DNA of 64,000 bases. Source: Hyalella azteca. Taxonomy: Eukaryota; Arthropoda; Malacostraca; Amphipoda; Hyalellidae. The notes under the pieces are model-generated. The model had not been told where the DNA came from and did not search any database. It saw nothing but the letters and a program-made list of their open reading frames with translations. The number at the start of each line of letters is the position of its first letter. The stretch's first letter is position 1. This document shows, piece after piece, positions 21,392-33,300 of the stretch. The stretch is from NCBI RefSeq assembly GCF_000764305.2, contig NW_025941278.1, positions 1,116,001 to 1,180,000 on the forward strand, read 5' to 3'. A program made the translations under genes and the position numbers.

Positions 21392-24300
21392 GTAAGTTCT
21401 ATCTCTAGTTAAAGTTCAAATTTGGCCAAACTAGAATTAAGAATTTTCTTTTAATTTCTGTTAAATTAAATTCCATGTAATTATATACTTTTCCAAATTT
21501 TATCCTTCAGTAATTCAGGTATGAAAAATTGAATATCTACTGTCAAATGTCAATGTTGCTAGAGTTGTTTATTAAAGGATATTGCACCTTACTTGATGCT
21601 CATCAAAAACAAGCATATAATACTGGTCAGAACCACCATTTATACTACTGTATTTAATTACCACATTATAATGAGCATTATAAGGTTCTATTGAGAAACA
21701 AAAAGTTGTTATTCATTCTACTTAATAAAAAATACATTCATTCAAATATTATAAAATATCAGCTTCTTGTGGAAGGATGGCAAAAGAATTGCTATTTTAA
21801 CGCAAGTGGCACTGTGTCATTGGCATTTAAATGGTAAACTGAGCTAATGGCGAAACGAAGCCAGGCATGGAATGTATCTACCCTATGAGCCTCAATTGGA
21901 GCTTTCCTGCCATTTTTTGGAACTTCAAAAAATGTATTGAAAATTTGTCTTGTAACCCTGATTGCCTTGGGTTTTTGCATCATGCTACTACCTTGGATGC
22001 AAATGATTTCTGCCCTTCATTCTGCTATGTATTTTTTAGGTGCCTCCCATTAAACATATGCCATAATTATTTTACCTGGCATTAATATAAATTGTGAACT
22101 AAAACCCATATTTAAAAATTAGGAGAATGTATTGACCAAGTTTCTGGTCTCAAGTAGAGCCATTTCCATGTATGACAACTGTGGCAGCAAGATATTGTGG
22201 TGATGATGTAACTGATGCTGAGATTCAAGGTCATATACATGTGCATGTGCCTAACAAGCCAGCTGTCCAATTTACACCATTCTTGAAATGCATGATTATG
22301 TGATAAATAATAGTGAACATTTAAAAAAAAAAATTAAACATTATGCCTTTTCTAATTTTTATAAATTAAACATAATACAGCAAAACATGCAGTATCTGTA
22401 TATACTCATTAGGAATCTTGCATTTATGACGATGAATGATGATCAGCATGAATTTCTAATAACATTTATAACTGATTTTGTTTCAAAAAGGAAGGTTTGT
22501 GACATTATTTTCAAAACGGGTACTACCGTTTTCCAATATAGCACACATTCCGAATAAATACTTATAATATGGAAACATTTTCCATTTGCTCAGATTCAAA
22601 ATTAATACTTTTAATATGAAAAATAATGTAAGGTAAAACTAACTAGGCAATATTTCGAAGATGTGCATGCAATGCTATTATTCAGTTTGCAAACACTCTA
22701 CACAAATTGGGTCAAAGTGCTGCTTGCAAACAGCTTTGTGGCATATCTTGCACACAGTTAGAACTTGGCTCATTGCAGTTTACTTCTTCTTTCTGCAGAC
22801 AACCAGGAAGCAAAATTTTCCTCAACATATTCAAAACATTACTTTCTTGTAGCCGATGTAGTCACGTTCAATGCAGGAGAGTTGGAGGCAGTTGCGCTGG
22901 CATTGGTGATAGGGTTTTCAGACTGCTCCTCTGCTGGACAATGTTGCAATAGATGCTCCTGTTTCTGACCTTTCTTATGTCTCGCTATTGTTCTGAGACC
23001 TCTATGCTGCAATTTTGTGCTGAGTTGTTGTGGAAAGAGGATTTTTGTTTTCTTCATTGATGTGATCGTGGATGAGGATGACATTAGTTGCCAATTGGAA
23101 TGCAAATTTGAATGAAATTGAGCTATTTGGAATTTTTGCTGTGTGAGTTCCCTCAGGAGAAGGGCATTGACTCCTGCTGTGTTTAGCATACCTAACTTGA
23201 AAGACAGACATGGTTCATCAGTTGGCTTTTGTATTTGTGCTTAGGTCAACAATATCTGTTCCTCATTTAGTGAAAATGTAGATGAATAGGCAATCCTGAA
23301 TAGGATTGCTGGCTTGTTTACTTGATTATGTACAGTAGTTGCTATCATGGGGCATAAAGTAGTGGGTGCCAACACATTTTTCTTTCCTTTTCACTCTGTA
23401 TTCATTACATGGGAGTGGAGTGACTGTTTTTTATCTGTGTTCTCCCCCACAGTGAATTCCTTTTCTGTTGGCCATCATTATTTTAAGAACTGTGATATTT
23501 TTTAGAATTCATTCACAGAGTTCTATATTTTTGTACTGTCGGTCAATGGCGATGTTTATTAATTTACAGATGGAATACCTTTCCAGTTCTTCAATCAATC
23601 TCATCATTATTCTCTGGATTTAGTAAGGTGCGGGAGTTTTTGCAGGTTTGCCACAATGCCATCAAACGGGGTAAAAAGTGTCAGTTTTGAGCATTTTTGT
23701 TAATAACTTCTTACCATGAAAAAATTCATAAACCAATTTGGGCTCATTTTAAAGGTCTTTGCAAGGACTATTGTATGGCATCTCCAAAAAAATTCCATAT
23801 GCTATTTGCAAGTGCTAGATGCAAAATAAAAGGCTCCTGAATTAATCTGGAAACAGGGCAATTAGGGACAATTGAAATAAAACTCAATTTTAGAACGTCT
23901 GAAGCATGCAGAGTGTACTCATCTATTACTAACAGTACTCTGAAGTCCTCCTCTTCCGTTGTAGATGATGTAAATGTAGAATAAATAAAATTTTCTGTGA
24001 TTTTTACTTGGTTTTTCTTCATTGATATAATATTACCTTATCCATACATTACTGTATTATTAATGTGCTATTACTGTATCCATGGACATGCCATTGAGCA
24101 TTGACAATGACCTTGTCCACTGCAAGCTTCATATCAGCAGCCATGTAGCATTTCTTCTGTATCTATAAGCTTACAGGATGGCTTATAATTTTGCACAATT
24201 TTAATCAACTCAAGTGATTTCACTATAATGAAAAAGATTGGAAAAAACATACCTGAAACAGGAAGGAATATTTTAGTCACAACCAACGTTTTTTTGGAGA

Positions 24301-27300
24301 AATAAATCATAGTTTGGGTTAACTACTTTGCATTCTTTGTGGCACAGTGCTCAATTCTATCTATGACATTCTATGCACAATTTTGTGATGACTGATGCAG
24401 TAATTTTATTTTAAGTAAAATTTTTTCACTGAACAAGGCAAATGTAATCAAAATTCTTTGTTGTTAGTTGATTTTTCATTAACTGGAACCTTTGCTAACC
24501 AAGGTTATACTGTAAATGTGATTTTAGGGGTGTCCCTTATTACCCCGGTGGGTGTCCTTTATTACCCCGTTTTGCGGAAATGGCCACCATTTTTTCTTGG
24601 AATGAGATGTGCAAATTCTGTCAATTACGTTTTTAAGCCAACACCAGTGTGCAACTTTTATGTAAGTAAAATTTTTCAATATTGTTGAGGGTCAGCCCCT
24701 CTAAAGGTCAACGGTCTGGCCAGTATAGTACCAGCATGTGAAGCCAAGCAAACAAACTCAGGGAAACAAACAGAGGAAGAACCAAGAAAACATGTATTAA
24801 ATATAATCAGTGGTAAATGAAGGTGAAAGGTGCAAACTTAGTTGGTTAGTAATGAGACAGCCCAGAGCTATAAGTGATGGGGTGAACCTAGCATGTGAAC
24901 ATAAATAGCCAGCAGCCCAAACTGGTTTGAACAGCAAAGAATAAATAAAGATACATGGTAAATAAACTAAACTGGGCCAGAATAATTATCAGTAACCTAA
25001 ACCAAACCAAAAATAATGAAACTGAGGAATCAAGAGCTCAAAACGGGCCCTGGGTCAGGCCTGATCTATCAAGTGGCATCCGCACCAAAGAAACAAGACA
25101 GCGGTGGTCTTACTTGTGAGTAGCAGTGGGGTAGACTCGACTGGCACGTTAGGGCAGCTCTGACATGAGTTGCTGGACAGGACTTGAAGGGACATCCACG
25201 ATGGCCTCTAGTGTCAGCTCGAGTAGCTCAAGAGCAGCCCAAAACTCGACTGCAATGTAGCTCAGTGAGCCCAAAGTTTCCCTGACACTCGTCCAGAACT
25301 GGCATCAAACTAGCTCAGAACTTGCCGGAATGCGCCCCAAATTGGCCCAGAATATGCTCCATGTTGGCCACTCTGCAAAAGTGCAGGAACAAGAACACAT
25401 AAAACCTTTCCAACAATAACACTTGAAAGTTTAAACACATAAGTACACTAGGAACACATAAGAACAAATTGATCTACCAATGCAAAACTGTAAAACAATT
25501 TTAAGGGATGATTGATTATATGTACAAACATTTACTGATAACATTCAATAATTAAAATTTGGGACTGAGATGCATGGCAAGAGTATTCCCTTTACTCACC
25601 TATTTAAAGAGCCAGGGTAATCTTAGTAGGTCAGTGACAGGACAGCAAGGAAGCCTTTATTGGCAGAAAGTAGGCTCATTTACAGTAGGCAGTATGGGTG
25701 GTTGGCAGGTCAGTATAAGCACCAGACAAGAAGGACCATGGAAAATTGGCTCACTTCAACAATGCTTATGCAAATGCATTAATAAAACTTTAACTTGCAG
25801 TCACTTTATTAGTATTAAAGCACTGGGGACAAAAAGAGAGGATTAATTGAAAACACTTAATAAATCATTCATTTGCCTAAATGCAGCCCCGAACAATATG
25901 ATAAATATTTTTCTGGCTACAGACCTTAGCAGAGGTACTTTTCCAAAATCTCAATTTTCAAACTTTTTTTCAGAGATTTTTTAAAGGTAATAAATGTATG
26001 ATTTCTAAACTTGCTTTATGCTGCATAGATAGTAAAATGCTGAACTTTATGCCACCATTTTTAGTTTTGCAATATTTTGATTAGTTTAGCTGCTACAACA
26101 TTTCTACAAAATGTTGGAAGACTGTCCCTTTTTACCCCATTTGATGGCACATGGCAGTTTGATAAGTGTGAAAAAATCTTGCTTAGTTTACAGACTTGTA
26201 AAAATGCTATATTTAGCAGGCTTGTTTTGATTGTACTGCTTGAATGCTATTCTATTATGACAAGAGTAGAGAGTTTTGTCTATGGAAACATAGTTCATTG
26301 GATTGAGGGCACACCTGCAATTCCTGTTAAGTAATTAGATGACATCTCTAATTGTGTCAAATTTGTGGAGCCACCAATCAGCTGGGGTGTTGTCATCAAT
26401 GGAAATGTTTGCATGAAGAAATGAGAACCTGTTTGCCTCCATTGTACATGAAGATATTGTAGGTCTGTCCATGTCCCTGGAAAGAAGTTGGTAGCTGTGG
26501 TCATTCATGCCCAGATCTCCCATATGTAACATAACCCAATGAATACTTTTATTATATGATGGTCAGTGTATCTTATGTAATAAAATTCCATCTTGTTTTG
26601 TGCTAGAATGGCTTTTGGTTGAACTTTTTTGTTCATAGTCTACAATAGCTGTGATCATGTCATTGCTGAAGAATAAATTCTAGGTTGATGAATGGCTAGC
26701 AGCTGACAATACTTCAGGCTTCATGGTTGGTCAAGCTTGAATATTCTCAGCAGCAGTTCTATGCTAAGCTGGAGGGATGTTAGACCAAATCAGTGCTTTT
26801 TCAGGTTCATGTTTAGTTTTCTTTCAGATTTTTATGTTGTAAGGTTTCTTCTGTATCTGGCAATTGAAAAACTTTAATTTCCAGGATTCAGAGTAGTATC
26901 GATGGAGCATAGGTACTTTTGCATATGAGCAAAACTAGTCTTGGTGTTTCTCTGAGATAAGTTTCTACTGCTCATGTATTGTCTAAAATGAATGGTTCTT
27001 CATGGGGCAGCTCCTTGCCTGGTTCTGTTGTGTACTCACTTCCTTGATTGTTGTCATCAACAGTGATGATAAAGTTGACATCAACTTCATTGCTGCTTAC
27101 TTTCTCATAGTTTATTTGTTCCAAAAGTTTTTTATTTGATCTCTGTCAGTTCATTGCTTTGCTTGCCATTGCAAAAACATGAAATGGGACAGAGAGAAGG
27201 ATCAAGTACCTCTTGCCTCCATAGCTAGTGAAACATTGCTATTGTGTGTACATTGCTTTGCTGCCTAGACATTGCAGAGCACATTGCTTTGCTGCCTAGA

Positions 27301-30300
27301 CATTGCAGAGCACATTGCTTTGCTGCCTAGACATTGCAGAGCACATTGCTTTGCTGCCTACAAGCAGAGCAGTTCACAAGGTTACTAAAGTTTAGATGTC
27401 TTTTGCTGAATGACTTACCTTATTATTATATATCAAAAAAGAAAGAGCTACAAAATTATTGATCCAACATAAATAGATCTCTGTTGAAGAGTATCTTGAC
27501 AGACAAAGCTGTCAGATTTGCGGTTATTTTTGTGCTTGGGTCATTAGAAACAAATGGCGTTTTCTCACAAACCTGGTGTAATTAGGGTTAAGAGTCCCAA
27601 AATTTCGGTAATGAGTAGGTAAATTCAAATCCTGAAGCAATCCATGATTGAGAAATCTGGTAAAATCTACCCATGAATGTGACAAAAATGCCTGTGATTG
27701 TACATAATTTCACCCATTCCTGGATCCTTTTTCCAACTTCTAAAATGAAAAATAAGAAAAATTACACGATTTTACCAGCAATTTAAAAAAAAATTTTTGA
27801 AACAATTGTTTTCGCATACTATTTCTGGAAAATTAGGTCCAAAATTACAGAAGGTCCAAAATTCCCATAGCCCATTTTTGCAGACAGTTGTACCTATTTT
27901 TATTCTAACAGGAAAATTGACAGAAGCCACATGTAAACAGGTACCTATGTGATGTATCTACCTCTCCAGCCACAAATAAAGCTTTTTTTGGGCTGCAAGA
28001 TTCCTGCTAGATGAATTACCTACTATTTTATGAATAAAGGTGTACAATTGGCTGCAAGTTTCCAAATGTATTGAAAATTATGAATTTTGAAGCTGCAACA
28101 TCTCAGTAATAAGTAAGAAAAATACTAATCCTGCCAATAAGTTTTTGAATGATATGAAAACGCCAATACCTGTCAGTTTTGCATATTTTTAGGAACCTTA
28201 CCTAATTTTTTAGAATACAATATTACCGTAAAATGGGGTTACTTTGACCGGCGGGGTAACTTTGACCACTTTTTGTTTTTTTTAACAAAAACCCCCAAAA
28301 CTCAAAAACGATTTGACATAGAAAAATTTTGTCAATGGCCATCAAAGGCCTAATACTGAGGCTACGTTACACAATAGAAAGATTTAAAAAGTTTGCATAT
28401 CTAATAGGTGTAAAAATTAATAATGTGACCCATGAAAAAGAGCTATTATTTACAGCCTGTCAGAGTACCCCTTCCAATTTTTTTATTTTTTGGTAAAATA
28501 ACTCCAGGTTTTGATGCATTGTAGTAGAACTCTTCTAGTTACATATGCAAAAGACAAATTTTAGGAAAGTGTCATAGTTTGCAAATGGGGGGCGCCACCC
28601 CCAATGGGGGAACTTTGACCACCTGATGGCAGCCGTGACAGGGTAACATTGACCAACTTGGAAATTAAGTTAAAATTACCATAGGTACCTATGTAACATA
28701 TTTTATGTTTGATACACCTATTAATGTTTTTTTCTTTATGTTTCAGACTCTAGAGAGTCTTATATATGGTAATTTTAACTTAATTTCCAAACCGGTCAAT
28801 GTTACCCCATCACGGCTGCCATTAGGTGGTCACATTTTGCCCATTGGGGGGCAGCGCCCCCCATTTGCAAACTATGACACTTTCCTAAAATCTGTCTTTT
28901 GCATATGTAACTAAAAGAGTTCTACTACAATGCACCACAACCTGGAGTTATTTGGAGTTATTTTACCAAAGAATAAAATGATTTTACCACCCAGTAAAAG
29001 AAACCCCAAGAGCTGGGGTAACAAAGACCATCACTTTTTTTGAAATTACATCAAAACTATGAGAGGCAGGAGCCAGCAATTTATGGTGAGTAAACCTAGA
29101 GTATAGACCTGTATTTTGCATGTTTCAATTTAAGTTTGACTTGTCTAGTAAAAAAATGGCATTGTTTCGAAATAAAAAAGTGGTCAAAGTTACCCCATTT
29201 TACTGTACTTTTCAAGCCAAAGCCATAACTATATGTCTACCTAACATCATTATGATTACCTTCGCCACAACCTTCTAGCGCAATTGGAAATCTTCTTAGT
29301 TAATATATGGCTATTGAACCCTACAAATTGTAATAATAACCAGTACTGCATGGTTTTTGTTGATGATGGTTTGATGTGTGGCAACTTATTTGTCATTGAT
29401 GGTAGAAATATTCATGAATAAAACTGCAGGACTGAACCAAAAAATTTTTAATTTATCCAAAATATTAATAAAATAGTTTCTATGATCTTGTGCTTGTCAG
29501 TATTATTTAGATATTTGTGGTGAAATAAAGAGTCAATCTAAGGTATAATGTATATATAATCATATTTGTTTTTGTGTCTATGACCTATATTTACCTTGAC
29601 ATAGAGTTTAGTATGCTATCTTCATTTCCAGAGCTCTGGTAAAAGCAGTGTCTTGGAGAGTCTGGTTGGCAAAAGCTTTCTGCCAAGAGGGGTTGGTATT
29701 GTCACCAGACGTCCACTTGTATTGCAGCTCATGTATACAACTAATGAACACAAGGAAAATCGCAATCAAGGTAAGAAATGAAATACGACATAAATCTATG
29801 GTCTTAACAAGCAATACATTTTTTCCCCACGGAGATTTTTTAATTGACATTGAGACAAATTTGTCCAAAAGTTCACTATATTAGTATTTACATTTTTAAA
29901 TGACAATTTTTGCAAATAAATTTTGGCATAACTTTTTCTCCTTATATATATATTTACAGAATAAATTAAATGTTGTTTTCCAATGTCTACAATATTCATT
30001 GAATTCTTCCTTCATAAAACTATCTGGAATAATAAAAATTTGCTCACATTGTCTTGATGAGAGAGAAGAATTTCTTTAAATTGGTTGAGACATATGAAAT
30101 TTTAATACAAATTTTCTGTCTTGATTTTTTATCCCAGATCGTCACTATCTTCAGTCTATGGTTTGAACAACTTTGATTTTATTGTAAATCTTTTTACAAT
30201 GAACAGAACAGAACAAACAGAAACAAAACTGTTTCTTATAGAAAAGAAATATAGCTTTCTAGAATGGCTATATACATAATCAAAAGCAAATTTGTTTTTT

Positions 30301-33300
30301 ATTCATTGCACTTTCGAATGAAATATCTTCATTGGCTTGTAGTATTATTCACTTTTTAGATTTTTGACTTTATTATACCATGTTGTATCAATATTGGCTA
30401 ATTCAATATTTTAAGATGATAACTTCTCTGGACAAGTTTAGTCAAAGATTCCCTGAAAGCAATCTTTATTTCAGCCAACATTGATCTGCTGGAATGGGCC
30501 CAATTCCTGCACATGGACAAGATATTCTCAGACTTTGATGAAGTTCGAGCTGAGATAGAGAGAGAGACTAACCGAGGAGCTGGTGCAAACAAGGGCATAT
30601 CACCCGAGCCCATCAGATTAAAAATCTACTCAAACAAAGTGGTCAACTTGACGGTTGTTGATTTACCAGGCCTCACAAAGGTAAGAATTTTTCATTTGCA
30701 TGGTGATACTCCAATTAATCCTTCCAAAACAAATTGAAAAATTGATTTAATTATAAATTTATTGCTAAATTTGAATGATTTCTGGTATAATATATTTAAT
30801 TCCTTACAAAATTAAATATAGTTTTTATGTACCTATACAGGGGTTAGACAAAATTAAGGAAACAGCTGAGGAATACACAAAATATATTTTAGTATGGTGT
30901 AGGTCCACCTTTAGCTGCAATTACAGCCTCAATTCTCTAAGGGGTTGATTGACTTCTGAATTCTAACAGTAAAATCAACCATAAATGTTTGATAATATTC
31001 AAATTTGGTGATTGTGGTGGTCTAATGAGATGCCCAACTTCATTAGAATGTTCCTCCTGCCATTTCTTAAAAATTGAAAGCTGGCGTTCCCCTCTGGAAA
31101 CAGTGCTTGAACCATTGGATGAACTTGGTCCTCCAAAATTCCTTAATAGTCATGGCTTTTTATTCTTCTAGGAAGAGAAATCATTGGTCTGACCAGACAC
31201 AAAAATATTTTTTTACAAATTTCAGCGTAAGGATAAAATAGCAATTAGCAGCTACAATAAACCATAAAACATAGAAATGTAAGATTTCGATTGTTTATAA
31301 CATGTTGAAAAATTATTATATTGAAATTTCAGTTATTTCCCGTATCTTGTCCATCCCTTGTATGTAAATGAAGTATTTTGTTTGCAGGTGCCAGTAGGAG
31401 ATCAGCCAGAAGACATTGAGCAGCAGGTGCACGATCTGGTATTGCAGTATATCGGCAACCCAAACTCTATTATCCTGGCAGTGTCGTCGGCCAACACTGA
31501 CATGGCCACTGCTGAGGCCCTCAAGATGGCTAAGGAGGTCGACCCCGATGGACGACGAACTTTAGCTGTCATCACCAAACTTGATCTCATGGATGCTGGT
31601 GAGTGGACGACGAACTCTGGCTGTCATCACCAAACTTGATCTCATGGATGCTGGTGAGTAGAACTGATGCCATTGACTGTGTTTGTGATGTTCTCAGGAA
31701 CTGATGCCATTGACTGTCTATGTGGCCGAGTCATTCCTGTTAAGCTGGGCATCATTGGCGTTGTTAACCGCTCTCAGCAAGACATTATAGATAATAAGGT
31801 TGGTGGGTATGAAAACTATGTTGGTGCCCATATTCACCATTGTATAGTACATCTGCTAACCATACATCGTGAATATTATATTGATGTTTTAAAACTGGAT
31901 ACCTCTTAATCTTAAATTCTTTTGTAGGTATAAAATAAAACAAATAAAATAAAACTTTTAAAAACCACGTTTTCTTAACGGACAAAAAAGAAAAACATTA
32001 ACTCTTACATAACATTAAAGTTATGTAAAATATTATGTAATGTAATGTAAGAGTAAATGTTTTTCTTTTTTGTCTGCTAAGAAAATGTGGCTTTTAAAAG
32101 TTTTTTTTTTTATTTAATTGTTTTTAGTTTTGTAAACACCAGAAAAATGTGGTTTTTAAAAATGTTTTTTTTTCTACTTTTTAGTTTAGCAATTTTAGCA
32201 ATTCAAATCAATTTCTAGGGTTGGCAAGTCTGGATGTTCGACAAAAAAACTCGATTCCCAACCCGTGAATTTTTAGTTTTTTTTTTTAATTTTTTTAATT
32301 GTTACTTCTGATGATCAAATCTTGAATTGTTAGGCAGCATAAGCATGCATGCCATATTTAAGGTTTTTAGGATCTTCAGAAATGCTCTAAATTAAGGTTT
32401 GAATTTTTGATGACAGACAGACAGACAGATTCGAAGTGAAACTAAGAAAAACGTGGTAAAAACGGCGTGATCTTGAAGCTAACAAATTTTAGTTTTCCTT
32501 CTTAATCATTTCAAACTACATGGTTTGGGCAGAGCATAAAATATCGTCTGAATATTTCATGAGAATTTGTATAAATTTTTTATATAATGAATTCTGACAC
32601 TTTTGATGAATATTCTGAGACATTGCTTTACAGCTGACTGCAGACCACATGCTTCACAGAGTATAGAAGATACATTGAAGGATGAGTTATCAAGTTTTAT
32701 AGCAACCAGTTCTAATATTATTCTGTAAATATCTTGAGAACGTGTGTAGTTGTTGAACGTGCGTAGTTGTTTTACAATAAAACTGACATGCTTCACAGAG
32801 TATAGGAGATACAATGAAGGATGAGTAATAAAGTTTTATAGCAGCCAGTTCTAACGTTATTCTGTAAATATCTTGAGGACTTGTGTAGTTGTGTTACAAT
32901 ATAACTTTACATGCTCCACAGAGTATAGAAGATGCAATGAAGGATGAGGCAGCCTTCCTGCAGCGCAAATACCCAACCCTGGCAAACAGAAATGGCACGC
33001 CATACCTTGCTAAGACACTCAACCGCCTCCTCATGCACCACATCCGTGACTGTCTACCTGAGCTCAAGGTATGTACTTGTTGACCATGTTGTACATTATA
33101 TATATAGGTATATGTATAATATTGTGGATTGTTTGTATGTACAATATTATGCATTGAATGTAGGTAGAATTTTTTACGTTATACATACGTATGTACAATG
33201 CTGTAGGCGGTTTTTGATGGTAAAAATTAAGGACCTACTGTCTTTCCCCTTATTTTGTTTGCTGCTCTAATACCTCCTCCATATGTTCACGTATAAAATG

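Noticed and set aside
22839..23189. 116-codon minus-strand frame as a host gene
   Set aside because: The [15 protein letters not shown] region and the following Cys/His tail fit a piggyBac transposase end better than a host protein.
24458..24688. Open frame in Drp1 intron 1 as an alternative exon
   Set aside because: It lies inside the family 1 transposon and the sister copy at about 59090-59320 does not keep the frame.
31358..31639. Extended Drp1 exon 4 using the second donor at 31654
   Set aside because: It shifts the frame and stops after a few codons; conserved protein sequence continues only with the donor at 31599.
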